This document shows, in pieces, positions 50,701 to 61,715 of a stretch of DNA of 64,000 nt. This DNA is from Liolophura sinensis (lineage: Eukaryota; Mollusca; Polyplacophora; Chitonida; Chitonidae). Numbering within the stretch: position 1 is the stretch's first letter; each line of letters begins with the position of its first letter. The translations under genes were made by a program, and so were the position numbers. Location of the stretch: the NCBI RefSeq assembly GCF_032854445.1, contig NC_088297.1:15697127-15761126 (forward strand). Direction: 5' to 3'. Under the pieces are notes generated by a model. That model was not told the DNA's origin. It did not search any database and worked only from the letters and a program-made list of their open reading frames with translations.

Positions 50701-53700
50701 GATTTTGTCTTTTCGTCTATTTTTTTTAGATGAATTCAGGTTTTTACTTTAACAGCTATGGCGTCGGCTGCAGTCGCGGATATCGGTGCTCTCACAGGAG
50801 GGGTGCTGATATCGAGGTTACGTCTTAACCCACTGAGTATGTTTAAGCTGATGACTGTAGCTATTACCTTGTCTACAGCAGCCAGCGTGGGCACGACTTT
50901 GTTTACTTGCTCGGACAAGCTGGAGATCGATGTCTTAAAACAAAGGTAAACCCGTCTTACGCTTTTGTTTAGGCGTCAGTAAAAGCTTATTGCCTATTTC
51001 CCCACTTTCCTATACGTCGGCTCATTTCAAAAATCGCAAATACCCTGTTATTTATTAAATACATACAAACTTAACTAAACTTTTGGCCCTGGTTGTACAA
51101 AACTGGTTTAAGACTTAATAACAGATTTGACTTTAAGCCAAGTCTTCAGTTTTATACCTATGTACTGGTACATTAAACATGAATTAAAACTGCGGCAGTT
51201 ATATTTTGACTTCAGAGAACTGTATTGGCTGCTTAGTTTGATTAAAATTATACCATATAACTTAATACCAGTATTAGATACTACACTTTGGGACAACTGG
51301 GCCCAGGGTGGTGACAGTGTTAAATATGATACTCATCTACCAAGCACTTTTTCTGCAATTTAACGATGCGCATAAAAGTCCAAAGTGTATACCTATAGTC
51401 AGGTAAAGCGAAACACATAATGCACCGATACATGACAGGCTTTCTTAAAAGCGTTTAGGGGCCTCCGTGGCTCTGTCGGTAAAAGCGCTAGCACAGGCTA
51501 ATGACCCAGGAGTCTCTCACCAATGCGGTCGCTGTGAGTTCAAGTCCAGCTCATGCTGGCTTCCTCTCCGGCCGTACGTGGGAAGGTCTTCCAGCAACCT
51601 GCGGATGGTCGTGGGTTTCCCCAGGGCTCTGCCCGGTTTCCACCCACCATAATGCTGGCCGCCGTCGTATAAGTGAAATATTCTTGAGTACGGCGTAAAA
51701 CACCAATCAAATAAATAAATAAATAAATAAATAAATAAAAGCGTTTACCGACTTATATAGTATGAGTTAATCTTTTCTTCTATATTGAAATAGTGTCGAA
51801 ATCAGAATAGACAAATTAAGAATACTATGGCACCATTTTTAAATTGTGATTTGACGTGTAAGATTTTCTTGACTTCCGGTGTTTTGTGTTCTCCCGCAGA
51901 AGACAACCTCTGTAACCAGCGCGGCGTGCACGTCTGTGCGTCACACATAGAAAGTTCCTCAGTAGGTCGCCAACAGTCAGTGGTTTATTTCGATCACTCC
52001 GGTTTCCTCCACGCATAAAATTGATTTCCATCGCACAAGTGAAAAAAGTCTTGAATATGACTTTAAAGAAAAATCAAATAAATCAAATAATTAAACTCCA
52101 ATTTGAGATTTGAAGAAATGTTTTGTATAATGTCACTTTATCTGTGCTTCTCGCCAACTAACTTGAGCAAATATACATTTTTAAAATCACATACAACTTT
52201 GCACCAAACACTGGGGACATAATTATGTTGATATAGCTCATACTGTGTGTGTGTATATACTCAGCATAACCATATTTGGCTTTTCCATGGATACCAGTAA
52301 ACCATTGTGTGGTTCAAACTGCTCATGCGTAGACCAGGAAGTGTTTCCGGTCTGCGGGTCAGACGGAAGCGAATATCTGTCGCCATGTTTTGCCGGATGT
52401 GCGGAATCAGCCAATCAGGTAAGACTTATATGCGTTTCAGCAAAAATAACGGTTAGGCCTATAGGAGCGCGTTGATTTTCCGCGTTATTTTTGATTGATT
52501 CATTTATTTGATATGTGTTTTACTAAGGAATATTTCATTTGCACGACGGCTGTCAGCGTTATGGTTGGCACATCCCGGGGGAAATCCACGACCATCCGCA
52601 AGTTGCACTATTTTTGAAGTGAATTGGTCATTTCGAAGTGAAATATGTACCATGCCAAACATTCACGTGATTCACGTGTGTCACATCACAACGTGATGCG
52701 TGCATTTTTTCCGTCATATCTTTTTCGCTGTCGCTCTTTTAAGTGAGATCGTATATTCGTAGACGACATATGATGGTGACACCAGGCGTAGAGATGAACG
52801 TCCAGTTGAGATCTTGTGTAATCGCTGCAAGACGTTACTTACTGTGGTACCGGCTGAAAAGGATGGCGTATGCAGTATATTCTCCTTTGACCTAAAGCAT
52901 ATTGATCTTTTGAATATCAACGTATTTGGGCTTCTTTTCAGAATCCTATGTATCGTCACCCGTTCAAGTTTGACCCGCACAGCGTGTGTCATGTGGTAAT
53001 CAATCGTGCATCGCTTTTTTTAAAAATTAGTACACGTACAAAGACAGGAACTAGGTTTTGGTTTCCCCCTTTAGACATTCCAGCAGTGTTCTTGCATCGG
53101 TTCAACCGGAAACGGAAATGCAGTCCCAGGATTCTGCACACAAGCCAAGTGTTCTTCAATGGTACCGTTTCTTGTTTTGCTGTCAGTGTCCGTGCTATTC
53201 AAAACTATAGGCGCTATAACCGGGACACTGTTAGCTGTACGGTAAGTTCGGTAAATATTTATTTCATTTTGGGAAATAATAAGCTATAGCTCACATTATT
53301 TTCGTATCTCCTGTATATCTTGTATATACGAGGAGTCAGTTGATGAACTAAGCGTCCTTGAGGCCAGTCCGTTTGCATTATTTTTATTTGTGCGTCTATC
53401 ACACTGCCGTCGCTGCTCTAGGCCCAATTGCACAAAGCGCTCTTAATGTTAAGAGCACGTAACTACCACGGCAACCAGCATATTAGGCATTACGTCGCAT
53501 TCGTAATTAACGTTAAGAGGGTTTCGTGCAAATGGGCCCTGGTCTTGCTCTCTATGCTGTACGTCTATCACACTGCCGTCGCTGCTCTGGTCTTACTCTC
53601 TATGCTGTACGTCTATCACACCGCCGTCATTGCTCTCGTCTTGCACCTAATGTCGTTCGTCTGTCACACTGCCGTGTCTGCACTGGTCTTGGTCTTCATG

Positions 53701-56700
53701 CTGTAAGTTTATCACACTGCTTGCTGTCGCTGCTCTGGTTTCGCTCTCTATGCCATACGTTTTTCACACTGCCGTCCCTGCTCTGGTCTTGCTGTCTATG
53801 CCTTACGTTTATCACACTGCCGTCGCTGCTCTGGACTTACTTTCTATGCCGTACGTCTATCACACTGCTGTTGCTGCTCTGGACTTACTTTCTATGCCGT
53901 ACGTCTATCACACTGCTGTTGCTGCTCTGGTTTTACTTTCTATGCCGTACGTCTATCACACTGCTGTTGCTGCTCTGGACTTACTTTCTATACCGTACGT
54001 CTATCACACTGCTGTTGCTGCTCTGGTTTTACTTTCTATGCTGTATGTCTATCACACTGCTGTTGCTGCTCTGGTTTTACTTTCTATGCCGTACGTCTAT
54101 CACACTGCTGTTGCTGCTCTGGTTTTACTTTCTATGCTGTACGTCTATCACTCGCTGTCGTCGCTGCTCTGGTTTTGCTTTTTATACTGCACGTCTCTAA
54201 TTTTTTTGAATATCATCTTATTATCATCTTATTATTATTATTATCATTGCGTTCACGAAAAATACTGTTCTCCATTATAACATTCGGGTATTATCGAATA
54301 TTATCTTTGAAATATGTTAAGTACTTTATGCTCACTGTACTATTTTGGATAATTAATTAATATTTAGCTGACAGTAATAATTCAGCAACTATCATGTGGC
54401 CGTTTGTGCAGGGCCACAAATTTAGTGTTCAATGAAGATCATGATTAAGGTCTTAAAAAAGTTCTTCCCAACATCTAGTTTCAAATTTTTATTTGACTTT
54501 GGGCGTGATTTTGTCTTGAATATAATTTACCGTCTTATGATTTGAACTTGTTCTTGCCATGATATGACCGCAATATTGCCGGAGTGGTGTTAATCGCTAA
54601 TCTCTCATTCATTCATTCTGCCAATATGGTGTGGATACATATATGTGAAATGTGGGAAAGTCTTTCAGTAACTTCCCAAAGTTCGATGGTTTTTGCTTCC
54701 TTCATAAAACTGACCGCCATCGTGTATAAAGTGAATAAGTCTTGAAATTGAGACTAAATAACACTAATGACATAAAAAATATGTATTTTAGGATGGTTAC
54801 GTCCAGGGGCTCACAATTTGATATGCTTCAATTTTGCTGGCTTGGCGCTCAGGACTGTGAGGTTGAAGCAAACAAGCAGGACTTATGTCAGTAGAATGTG
54901 ACTGGTTGGGTGTCATATCTGGTGTCTTTGACTTTAGAGGTGGCATCACTATGGTGGTATGGACCCGCCCTGCTACAAACGACACAAACCTAGTGATTGC
55001 TCGCCGTCATATGACTGAAATACATACATACATACATACATACATACATACATACATACATACATACATACATACATACATACATACATACATACATACA
55101 TACATACATACATACATACATACATACATACATACATACATACATACATACATACATACATACATACATACATACATACATACATACATACATACATACA
55201 TACATACATACATACATACATACATACATACATACATACATACATACATACATACATACATACATACATACATACATACATACATACATACATACATACA
55301 TACATACATACATACATACATACATACATACATACATACATACATACATACATACATACATACATACATACATACATACATACATACATACATACATACA
55401 TACATACATACATACATACATACATACATACATACATACATACATACATACATACATACATACATACATACATACATACATACATACATACATACATACA
55501 TACATACATACATACATACATACATACATACATACATACATACATACATACATACATACATACATACATACATACATACATACATACATACATACATACA
55601 TACATACATACATACATACATACATACATACATACATACATACATACATACATACATACATACATACATACATACATACATACATACATACATACATACA
55701 TACATACATACATACATACATACATACATACATACATACATACATACATACATACATACATACATACATACATACATACATACATACATACATACATACA
55801 TACATACATACATACATACATACATACATACATACATACATACATACATACATACATACATACATACATACATACATACATACATACATACATACATACA
55901 TACATACATACATACATACATACATACATACATACATACATACATACATACATACATACATACATACATACATACATACATACATACATACATACACACA
56001 TACACACATACACACATACACACATACACACATACACACATACACACATACACACATACACACATACACACATACACACATACACACATACACACATACA
56101 CACATACACACATACACACATACACACATACACACATACACACATACACACATACACACATACACACATACACACATACACACATACACACATACACACA
56201 TACACACATACACACATACACACATACACACATACACCCATCCACCCATCCACCCATCCACCCATCCACCCATCCACCCATCCACGCATACACGCATACA
56301 CGCATACACGCATACACGCATACACGCAAACTTACATACACGCATACATACATACAGTCCTTCGATTTTTGTCTCATCAGATGCGTTGATAAAGAAGATA
56401 AAGCCGTGGCCCTGGGCAGTATGGCGTTTGTCAAGCGTGTGATGGGTATGTTCTTATTTGTGTCTTTATTCATTTCCCGGCCGAGTGGTTAGCGTGCTAT
56501 CGCAGTAGAATGATTCATGAGACTCTCAACAATGCGGTCACTATGAGTTCAAATTCAACTTATGCTGACTTCTTCTCCGAACGTACGTGGGAAGGTCTTC
56601 CAGCAGGCTACGGATGGTCGTGGGTGTCCATTGTTTCTCTGCCTTGTTTCTTCCAACCATGACCTCTCTTGTATAAGTGAAATATTTTTGAGTACGGCAT

Positions 56701-57220
56701 TAAGCCTCAAGCAAATGATTGTGGTATGAGGGACAACTAAAATGAAGACGCTATGGTCAAAATTCTTATCCAGGATTTTGAAACGATATTTTTCCGGTAA
56801 GAGTTTCAGAGTAAATCTTACAGAGTTAGAAAGCAACTCTGAAACAATTGAGGTGGCTGTTTTAAGTCTCTTTCCAACCTCCTTCCTAAATAACTAAGGT
56901 TATATTATTGCTTGTCTATTTTTGAAAAAAAAAAATCTAAACTTCTAGGAGAACTACCCAGCGGACCCGTCTTTGGGCTCGTCATCGATTCAACCTGTTC
57001 AGTTTGGAACCGGACGTGCGAGGGAACTGGAGCATGCGCTCTTTACGACAACCAGTCATTACGCTTTGGCTATCTTGGACTATGGGCAGGGTTGAAATTC
57101 CTTGCAACAGTTGCCTCAGTCGTGGGATATCTCTTTGAACGGAAGCGCCTTGGTGGCGATCGGACTGTGGAGAAAACTGATGTGGATGAGAAAATGATCA
57201 TGGACACTGCAGCCATCTAG
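44788..57220 (+). CDS. Organic anion transporting polypeptide (OATP/SLCO family), complete
   Basis: Nine plus-strand coding exons, phases consistent: 44788-45472, 46802-46888, 49061-49261, 50073-50237, 50756-50945, 52265-52418, 53084-53241, 56381-56445, 56949-57220 (TAG); 658 aa, the usual family length. Seen: TM1 region after FVVIAGVGGLFVSILRIYIS; SSQISTIEKQFGFSS and SYVDDN as in OATPs; the family signature WIGAWWLGFL at 268-277; Kazal-like extracellular loop (LCGSNCSC ... VFPVCGSDGSEYLSPCFAGC, about 458-490); QCSCIG; and GPVFGLVIDSTCSVW near the C-terminal end. Known: 12-TM plasma-membrane uniporter/exchanger for amphipathic organic anions (steroid conjugates, prostaglandins, xenobiotics). 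An acceptor-like TTTTCCAG just before the ATG suggests a separate 5' UTR exon. Odd: seven consecutive Lys in the cytosolic loop after the signature, and intron 7 carries a 1.3-kb simple array. ATTAAA at 57666-57671 could be the polyA signal. Vertebrate subfamily cannot be assigned. Confidence 0.95.
46375..46460 (+). mobile_element. tRNA-derived SINE head of another family
   Basis: GGTTAAAGCGGTGGCTCGCT and GCGAGTTCGAATCCAGCC give an A-box/B-box pair, but no cloverleaf 3' stem is visible. A similar B box (GGTTCGAATCCAGCTC) lies at 49983-49998. Not called a tRNA gene. Confidence 0.5.
47131..47480 (+). repeat. (TACA)n microsatellite in OATP intron 2
   Basis: About 350 bases of CATA tetramers with occasional ATGC and CACA variants. 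Apparent ORFs of Tyr-Ile-His-Thr and Met-Tyr-Val-Cys repeats on both strands arise from its period of four. Confidence 0.98.
48335..48515 (-). mobile_element. SINE-B variant, minus, OATP intron 2
   Basis: CTGTGTCTTCTTGTTGTGGG, AAAGTATCATGCCGAGACAC, ACCCCACCCAGTCACA and AACCTCTCAATGGTGAGCGC. Confidence 0.75.
48815..49015 (+). mobile_element. SINE-A, plus, OATP intron 2
   Basis: CACAATGACCCAGGAACCTC, then the middle, CCACCATTATGCTGGCCACC and GTGAAATATTCTTGAGAACG. It ends about 45 bases before the 49061 exon, so it lies over the expected branch-point region of intron 2. Confidence 0.85.
51085..51308. mobile_element. Palindromic MITE in OATP intron 5
   Basis: Left GGCCCTGGTTGTACAAAACT; right ACTTTGGGACAACTGGGCCC, inverted. 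The inner arms ACTTAATAACAGATTTGACT and reversed pieces are partly decayed. Confidence 0.6.
51457..51745 (+). mobile_element. SINE-A, full length, OATP intron 5
   Basis: Head GGGGCCTCCGTGGCTCTGTC, B-box GAGTTCAAGTCCAGC, full body and AAAT tail; close in sequence to the 11377 and 57732 copies, so relatively young. Confidence 0.92.
51935..52085 (+). mobile_element. SINE-A-like diverged 3' half
   Basis: AAAGTTCCTCAGTAGGTCGC, TCCGGTTTCCTCCACGCATA and GTGAAAAAAGTCTTGAATA. Confidence 0.5.
52495..52615 (-). mobile_element. SINE-A 3' half, minus, OATP intron 6
   Basis: TTTATTTGATATGTGTTTTA, AATATTTCATTTGCACGACG and CACGACCATCCGCAAG. Confidence 0.7.
53390..54195 (+). repeat. 48-bp minisatellite, locus 2, in OATP intron 7
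   Basis: About 14 units built on TACGTCTATCACACTGCTGT then TGCTGCTCTGG and CTTACTTTCTATGC, period 48 in the best part (53810-54140). A palindromic MITE sits inside at 53421-53539. The multiple-of-three period keeps two frames open (224 and 176 codons); the products are pure repeat and not believable proteins. Confidence 0.95.
53421..53539. mobile_element. Palindromic MITE inside the 48-bp array
   Basis: GGCCCAATTGCACAAAGCGC at the left and TTTCGTGCAAATGGGCCC at the right; inner AATGTTAAGAGC / TTAACGTTAAGAGG arms; core ACTACCACGGCAACCAG. Confidence 0.85.
54645..54775 (+). mobile_element. SINE-A-like diverged 3' half
   Basis: GGGAAAGTCTTTCAGTAACT, CTTCCTTCATAAAACTGACC and GTGAATAAGTCTTGAAAT. 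Confidence 0.45.
54835..55018 (+). mobile_element. SINE-B variant 3' part, source of the CATA array
   Basis: GACTGGTTGGGTGTCATATC, CTGGTGTCTTTGACTTTAG and CTCGCCGTCATATGACTGAA, then the sequence passes directly into CATA repeats where the SINE end and tail would be. Confidence 0.75.
55019..56357 (+). repeat. 1.34-kb CATA-derived composite array in OATP intron 7
   Basis: Four blocks in order: (TACA)n 55019-55994, (TACACACA)n 55993-56236, (CCCATCCA)n 56236-56285, and (ACGCATAC)n 56284-56330 with a mixed end. All periods are 4 or 8, so each block looks like a mutated and re-amplified form of the one before. Frames up to 535 codons on both strands are artefacts. The array stops about 24 bases before OATP exon 8. 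Confidence 0.98.
56475..56715 (+). mobile_element. SINE-A, diverged, OATP intron 8
   Basis: CCCGGCCGAGTGGTTAGCGT head, GAGTTCAAATTCAAC, CGTACGTGGGAAGGTCTTCC and GTGAAATATTTTTGAGTACG. Confidence 0.8.
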
Positions 57221-57731
57221 CGAAATGGTATGAAATAGGAAAGGCCTAGAACTGACGGTACATGTTGTCTACATGTAGGTCAAAAAACACATGCCGGCAC
57301 TTGAGAAGACTCGCGAGTTCAAGCTGGTTTGGGCGAGACATAGTAGGAAATCTGATTAACGCAGGAAAGGAAAGGAACATGTTTTCTATTTCAAAATGTT
57401 AAACTGCACATGCTCGGTTTTGATCGCTAATTGCCTCTTGTAATGTCCCAACTATTAAACAGACTGGGAACTAGACAATAGGTGTGGAGGGTAATTTATT
57501 TTGATGAATGGCGACACCAGTCACCCAAACTACTATCGACTTTACACTAAACCCTATTTCTGACACTGCTATATCTGACATTGTTCGTAGGTTTTACTAT
57601 AATATAACCTTTATAAAACAACTTTATTTTATATCTTGTAGCATATGATCTTACGACAATATGGCATTAAAGATGACTTTTAGAGCCATCTTTACCTTCT
57701 GGCGTCAGGCTTTTATTCTAACGTAACACGT

Positions 57732-58015
57732 GGGGCCTCCGTGGCTCAGTTGGTTAGCGCGCTAGCGCAGCATAATGACCCAGGAGTTTCTCACCAATGC
57801 GGTCGCTGTGTTTTCAAGTCCAGCTCATGCTGGCTTCCTCTCCGGCTGTATGTGGGAAGGTCTCTCAGCAACCTGCGGATGGTCGTGGGTTTCCCCCGGG
57901 CTCTGCCCGGTTTCCACCCACCATAATGCTGGCCACCGTCGTATAAGTGAAATATTCTTGAGTACGGCGTAAAACACCGATCAAATAAATAAATAAAATA
58001 AATAAATAAATAAAT
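57732..58015 (+). mobile_element. SINE-A, full length, plus
   Basis: Complete head (GGGGCCTCCGTGGCTCAGTT), body and AAAT tail about 510 bases past the OATP stop. TAACGTAACACGT occurs both immediately before (57719-57731) and after (58018-58030) the element and is a good target-site duplication. Confidence 0.95.
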
Positions 58016-58289
58016 ACTAACGTAACACGTAACACTGGAATTGATTAGACCTCACTTGTCTAGTACTCAAAATGCTACATTGTCTTCACTGGTAATATGT
58101 GCAATAATGTGAAATCAATGTATAAGGAACAGGTGACTCTTTCACAAAGGTATCACAGGCTAAGTTGATTGTGAAAACCACGATCAACTTAGCCTAGGAT
58201 CGTTTTAGGGAAGCGATCACAGGCTTTGGGCTGATGTTTAGTCAACCAGCGGACTCCTTATTCAGACAGGAATACCTTATAAAAGACTA

Positions 58290-58380
58290 GAGTACAGAGA
58301 GTAAGACCAGAACAGGGACGACAGTGTGATAGGCATATAGCACAGAGAGTCAAACCAGGTCAGGGACGACAGTTTGATAG
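58290..58380 (-). repeat. 48-bp-type minisatellite, locus 3, inverted
   Basis: Two units: AGAGAGTAAGACCAGAACAG then GGACGACAGTGTGATAG, the reverse complement of the unit at 26.5 and 53.4 kb. Confidence 0.75.
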
Positions 58381-58507
58381 CTGACAAACGGGTCACTAGT
58401 ACATGTAGATGTAACATGTGAAATCCGGTCTCGTGTAAAGTTACATCGTTCCGGTTATATCCAGCCGGCAGTCACACTGGATGTCCACAAGGTCAATTCT
58501 GAAAAGC

Positions 58508-58660
58508 GGCAGTACGTGGGAAGGCCTTGCAGCAACTTGCGGATGGTCGTGGGTTTCTGCAGGGCTCTGCTCGGTTTTCTCCCACCGTAAACCTAGCCGC
58601 TGTCGTATAAGTGAAATATTCTTGAGTACGGGGTAAAATACCAGTCAAACAAATAACTAA
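58508..58660 (+). mobile_element. SINE-A 3' half, plus
   Basis: CAGTACGTGGGAAGGCCTTG, CTCCCACCGTAAACCTAGCC and GTGAAATATTCTTGAGTACG. Confidence 0.85.
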
Positions 58661-58924
58661 GTCGATTCCCAAAACAATCCCCCAAAAGAACGAAGAAAGT
58701 ATATAAAGTGCGAAATCAGAACAGAATCATGCAAAGAGAAGCAAGCAACTGTGGTAATGATGATGGAAAGGCGAGAGGAAATCAGTATCCAAATCTAGTA
58801 TATAAATTGTCGATTATCGCAATCACACAGTTGTCTTGATTGAAAGACACATCAAAGGCCCGCAATGTCCTGTGGCGGTTGCTGGCTCTGTTTATAGATT
58901 CACACTTATTATGCTGTAAAAGGT

Positions 58925-59347
58925 ATGCTGCAGACGGGGTGCGGTAAAACTGTCTTCATGGAAGGCTCCTACTGCGGTCATTTCGAGCACACTGTGATCC
59001 TCTGCCCCACGCTTCAGTATAACAAAACGTATCAGCAGCGTCGATGGATATGGTCTGACACCGAGGCATACTGTTTCAACCAAGGTGAGCGGCTTAACGG
59101 CAACCAGAGGGCACTGTACAAGCTTTTCCAAAGGGCATCCACGCTGGATCGACGGGTCGATCCGGGGCGTGAAATCATGGGCGCAACAAGCCAGTTGTTG
59201 GCTAAACATGGCGTGTCGATCAGACGTGGGCAGGTGGGCGTGCACCGAGACCAAGGCTTTTTGGAGCGTTTCAACGGCACTCTGGCTGAGCGACTCTTCG
59301 GTCATCAATATGCCCAGGAGATGCGTCTCACTCCCGGAAGTCTCTAA
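58925..59347 (+). pseudogene. Fused remnant: packaging-type ATPase start joined to retroviral-type integrase end
   Basis: One open frame of 140 codons contains pieces of two proteins. Residues 1-48: TGCGKTVFM is a Walker A (P-loop) of the FtsK/HerA-like DNA-packaging ATPase type carried by Polintons, adintoviruses and large DNA viruses. From about residue 58 the frame switches without a stop to an integrase C-terminal catalytic half: SIRRGQVGVHRDQGFLERFN then GTLAERLFG, matching the last part of an rve core with its catalytic Glu. The internal joint looks like a deletion of both the ATPase end and the integrase start. Beyond 59347 decayed frames continue without a recognisable match. Not functional as it stands. 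Confidence 0.7.
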
Positions 59348-59655
59348 GAGTGTACAGGCTTGGGCGCTCTATCACCAAACCTACTGAACCGGCGGTGTAC
59401 TATCTGTTGGATGGTGCGTCATGTGGGTTGTTCGGGAGAACCCACGGGAGAACACCAGATGGTGTTATACAACGCTAGGGTGCCGCCAATCCTCTTTTTA
59501 GCTTACACTCCAGACATGTTAGTCGAACATTGTCTCTGCGGTGCCCTTTGGCGGTGTCAATCCGGTCGACGCTGAATTGCTGCGTGTCTTTTGGGACATA
59601 AGACCACCGCACCCCGATACTGCAGGCCGCACAATGGTTTTCTGGGCTTCCTTAA

Positions 59656-59830
59656 ATATAAGCGTCAAGTCCGACATTCCTATACCATTTGTAGTTCGTA
59701 AAGGGCGTTCCAAGTCGATAATCGCAAGATTCATTTCCACAACAACGTTTAACACTAACTCCCGAAGACAAAGGTATGTAAGAAATTATACAAATAAGAA
59801 ATAAAGCCGGGAACACACAAGAGAGAAACG
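59656..59830. repeat. 175-bp direct repeat, left copy
   Basis: Near-identical in order to 61715-61889 (ATAAGCGTCAAGTCCGAC; CTAACTCCCGAAGACAAAGG; ATTATACAAATAAGAAATAA), about 2,060 bases apart. Both read through on minus with a hydrophobic stretch (FLICIISYIPL) that could be coding. Confidence 0.85.
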
Positions 59831-59936
59831 TTAAGCCACAAGATGAAGTTGACCTTCTGGTTAATACCTGGATGCCTTTAGCCTGGTCCCGTCGCATGTA
59901 GGCTACTAGCTTCCTCTGTATGTATTTCCGGACTTC

Positions 59937-60600
59937 TTAGTAGAGTAGAAGATTCTGCGCTCGGTCGCGTACCTTCTGCTGGCAGGTCAAGATAAGGTCG
60001 CTTGGCTTCCAATCCTGGATAAACCTGTCCCATCCACGGCAGCCAAGGAGAGCCTTTTGCATCTCTCGGCACTGCCTTTTGTCCGACTGAAGACTGATTG
60101 CTTGCTTAAGGGCCTTCAACTTATCGTCTTTCGCTAGATAGTCAACATCGACCTCTTCATAATAGTCTGCTCTCTGCAGCAGCCAGTTATGCAGCATTTC
60201 GCCAGCAATTGGTGGTGGCTGGCCTTGATCACCGCAACACATAACTTGCACACTCCTGTGTTCTAGCTTGTCGAGGAAGGTTTCCAGGATTGGCTGGGGC
60301 ATGGTGCAGACCTCGTCCCAGATGATGACGCAGGGGATGTATTTCTGGCCCATCATTACGAGGTTCTACTCAGTCTGACCACTTCAGCGGAATAAGCTGT
60401 GATAGGTCTGTGCCGGGACCCATCTGGCCTGCATCTCCTTGGCCAGACGTTGAGTTGATGTGAAGAAGAATGGGTCACTGGGACGGAAGAGTTCAATAGC
60501 GCGTGTGGTTTTGCCACTGCCGCCACCACCGTTCAGGTAACTCAACTGGTGGCGGGTTAGTGGGTCGTCGTAGCGCGATGCCAGGCATGTCTCCACACTC
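59937..60600 (-). pseudogene. SF1 helicase (Pif1/RecD-like) of a viral-type element, broken by stops
   Basis: Minus strand. Motif I GGGGSGKTTRAIELF lies at about 60535-60490, Walker B IIWDEV and motif III CCGDQGQPPP in the 139-codon downstream frame (60356-59937). Two in-frame stops at about 60383 and 60368 separate the halves; otherwise the frame is unbroken. The C-terminal helicase motifs (IV-VI) are absent beyond the DLILTCQQKVRDRA region, so the gene is also truncated before the 59.66-59.83-kb repeat. Known: SF1B helicases of this kind accompany DNA polymerases in mobile DNA viruses. It follows the polymerase remnant on the same strand with little gap, consistent with one fused polypeptide. 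Confidence 0.75.
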
Positions 60601-60698
60601 CGTTTTGGGTAGGTAGGCTGCGTGTTCCTGCGGCATGTACAACTGCTCGCCCTTATCGCGCTACTAGGCCGGTCCAACCCGTGGTAGAAACGGCAGTT

Positions 60699-61715
60699 CT
60701 AAGAGGCATCTCGATGCCTCTCCATGGCCGTTTTCTGGACGCAGATGCTGTCAGTGGCCAACCGGACCACATCCTCAGGGCTCATTCTTGCAAACATGGT
60801 GAGGAGGCTAACGTGGGAGTAGGCCTGCATGGAAGCCTTCAGGTGAGTATACTGAGGCTGTGAGCCGTCGTAGAACGTTAGGATGTTGCCAAGAGGGCAC
60901 CTTTGAGGGGCACCAACCGGCATGCCGCTTTCTCCGGTGTCGCGCACAAAGACATCTAGCTCTCCCTGGTCGGTGCTAAGCCTTCGAGTCAATATTTTCC
61001 CACTGGCCTTCCTTCGCTGAGTGAATTTGACTATGACTGTGCAGGCCTAGTTTCGGGTGTCGGGCATCCAGATGTTGATCTGTTTCGCAAAGGTGACGAT
61101 GGCTTCGGGAACTTTGAGGGTTTTTGTCTTCGAGTAGCGGTGTTGGCGCCCAGTCCTTCTAGATGAAATGCCTTCCAAACCACGCGGGGATAACAGGAAT
61201 TCAGCTATCTACCTCTGCAAAGCCGGTGCCAATGTCTTGGGGGTGGGGACCATTCAAGGACATACGGTCATGCGGTGGGTTGGATGCCCTCTCCTTGAAA
61301 GCTCGCCGCATAGCTTCATGTCGATGCTAACCATATCTCTCGTGTCATAGTCCATTTAGTTTCAGAGGCCGCCATGACCATGTTCCACGTAGGCCTTTTG
61401 GACATCATCCCTGAAGCTGGCTGGGGTCGGCTTCCAGGTGTTACATTCTTTGGCCATAATGCTGGCCGCGTAGTAGATCCCAAAGCTTCTGGCGGCTAGG
61501 GCCTAGGGCTTCACATTCCTTCTGGATTCTCTCGTGAGCTTCCCGCGTCCTGTAAGTACGCCCGTCCTGATGTACGAAATGGTCGGCGGTTAGCTGCCTG
61601 TCTTGTCCGCCAAGGCACCAGACTCTTTTTGGTTTGTTCTGGGTTGCTTCCCGGATGGCCTGCCAGATGTCTCCTTTGTAGATATGGACCTCTCTGCTCT
61701 CGGGGAAGTGGATGA
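60699..61715 (-). pseudogene. B-family DNA polymerase of a viral-type element, frameshifted
   Basis: Minus strand, read 61715 to 60699 over several frames. The N-terminal portion (WCLGGQDRQLTADHFVHQDG, RTREAHERI) runs in the frame of 61875-61441. A frame change near 61505 is followed by a stretch containing ASIMAKECNTWKPTPASF to about 61360, then a motif-A-like VSIDMK near 61330. The 97-codon frame 60992-60699 carries the palm motif C region (VVRLATDSICVQK). At least three frame changes and several stops. Known: motif C (DTDS-like) is the metal-binding site of viral B-family polymerases. Protein-primed or not cannot be told. Possibly the front half of a polymerase-helicase fusion. Confidence 0.65.

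Noticed and set aside
53526..54280. Leucine-rich, membrane-like repeat proteins of 176 and 224 codons
   Set aside because: Products of the 48-bp minisatellite in two frames, lying inside OATP intron 7.
54885..56492. Very long frames (450-535 codons) of Tyr-Ile-His-Thr or Met-Tyr-Val-Cys repeats
   Set aside because: They arise from the period-4 and period-8 simple arrays, which have no stops in several frames on both strands.
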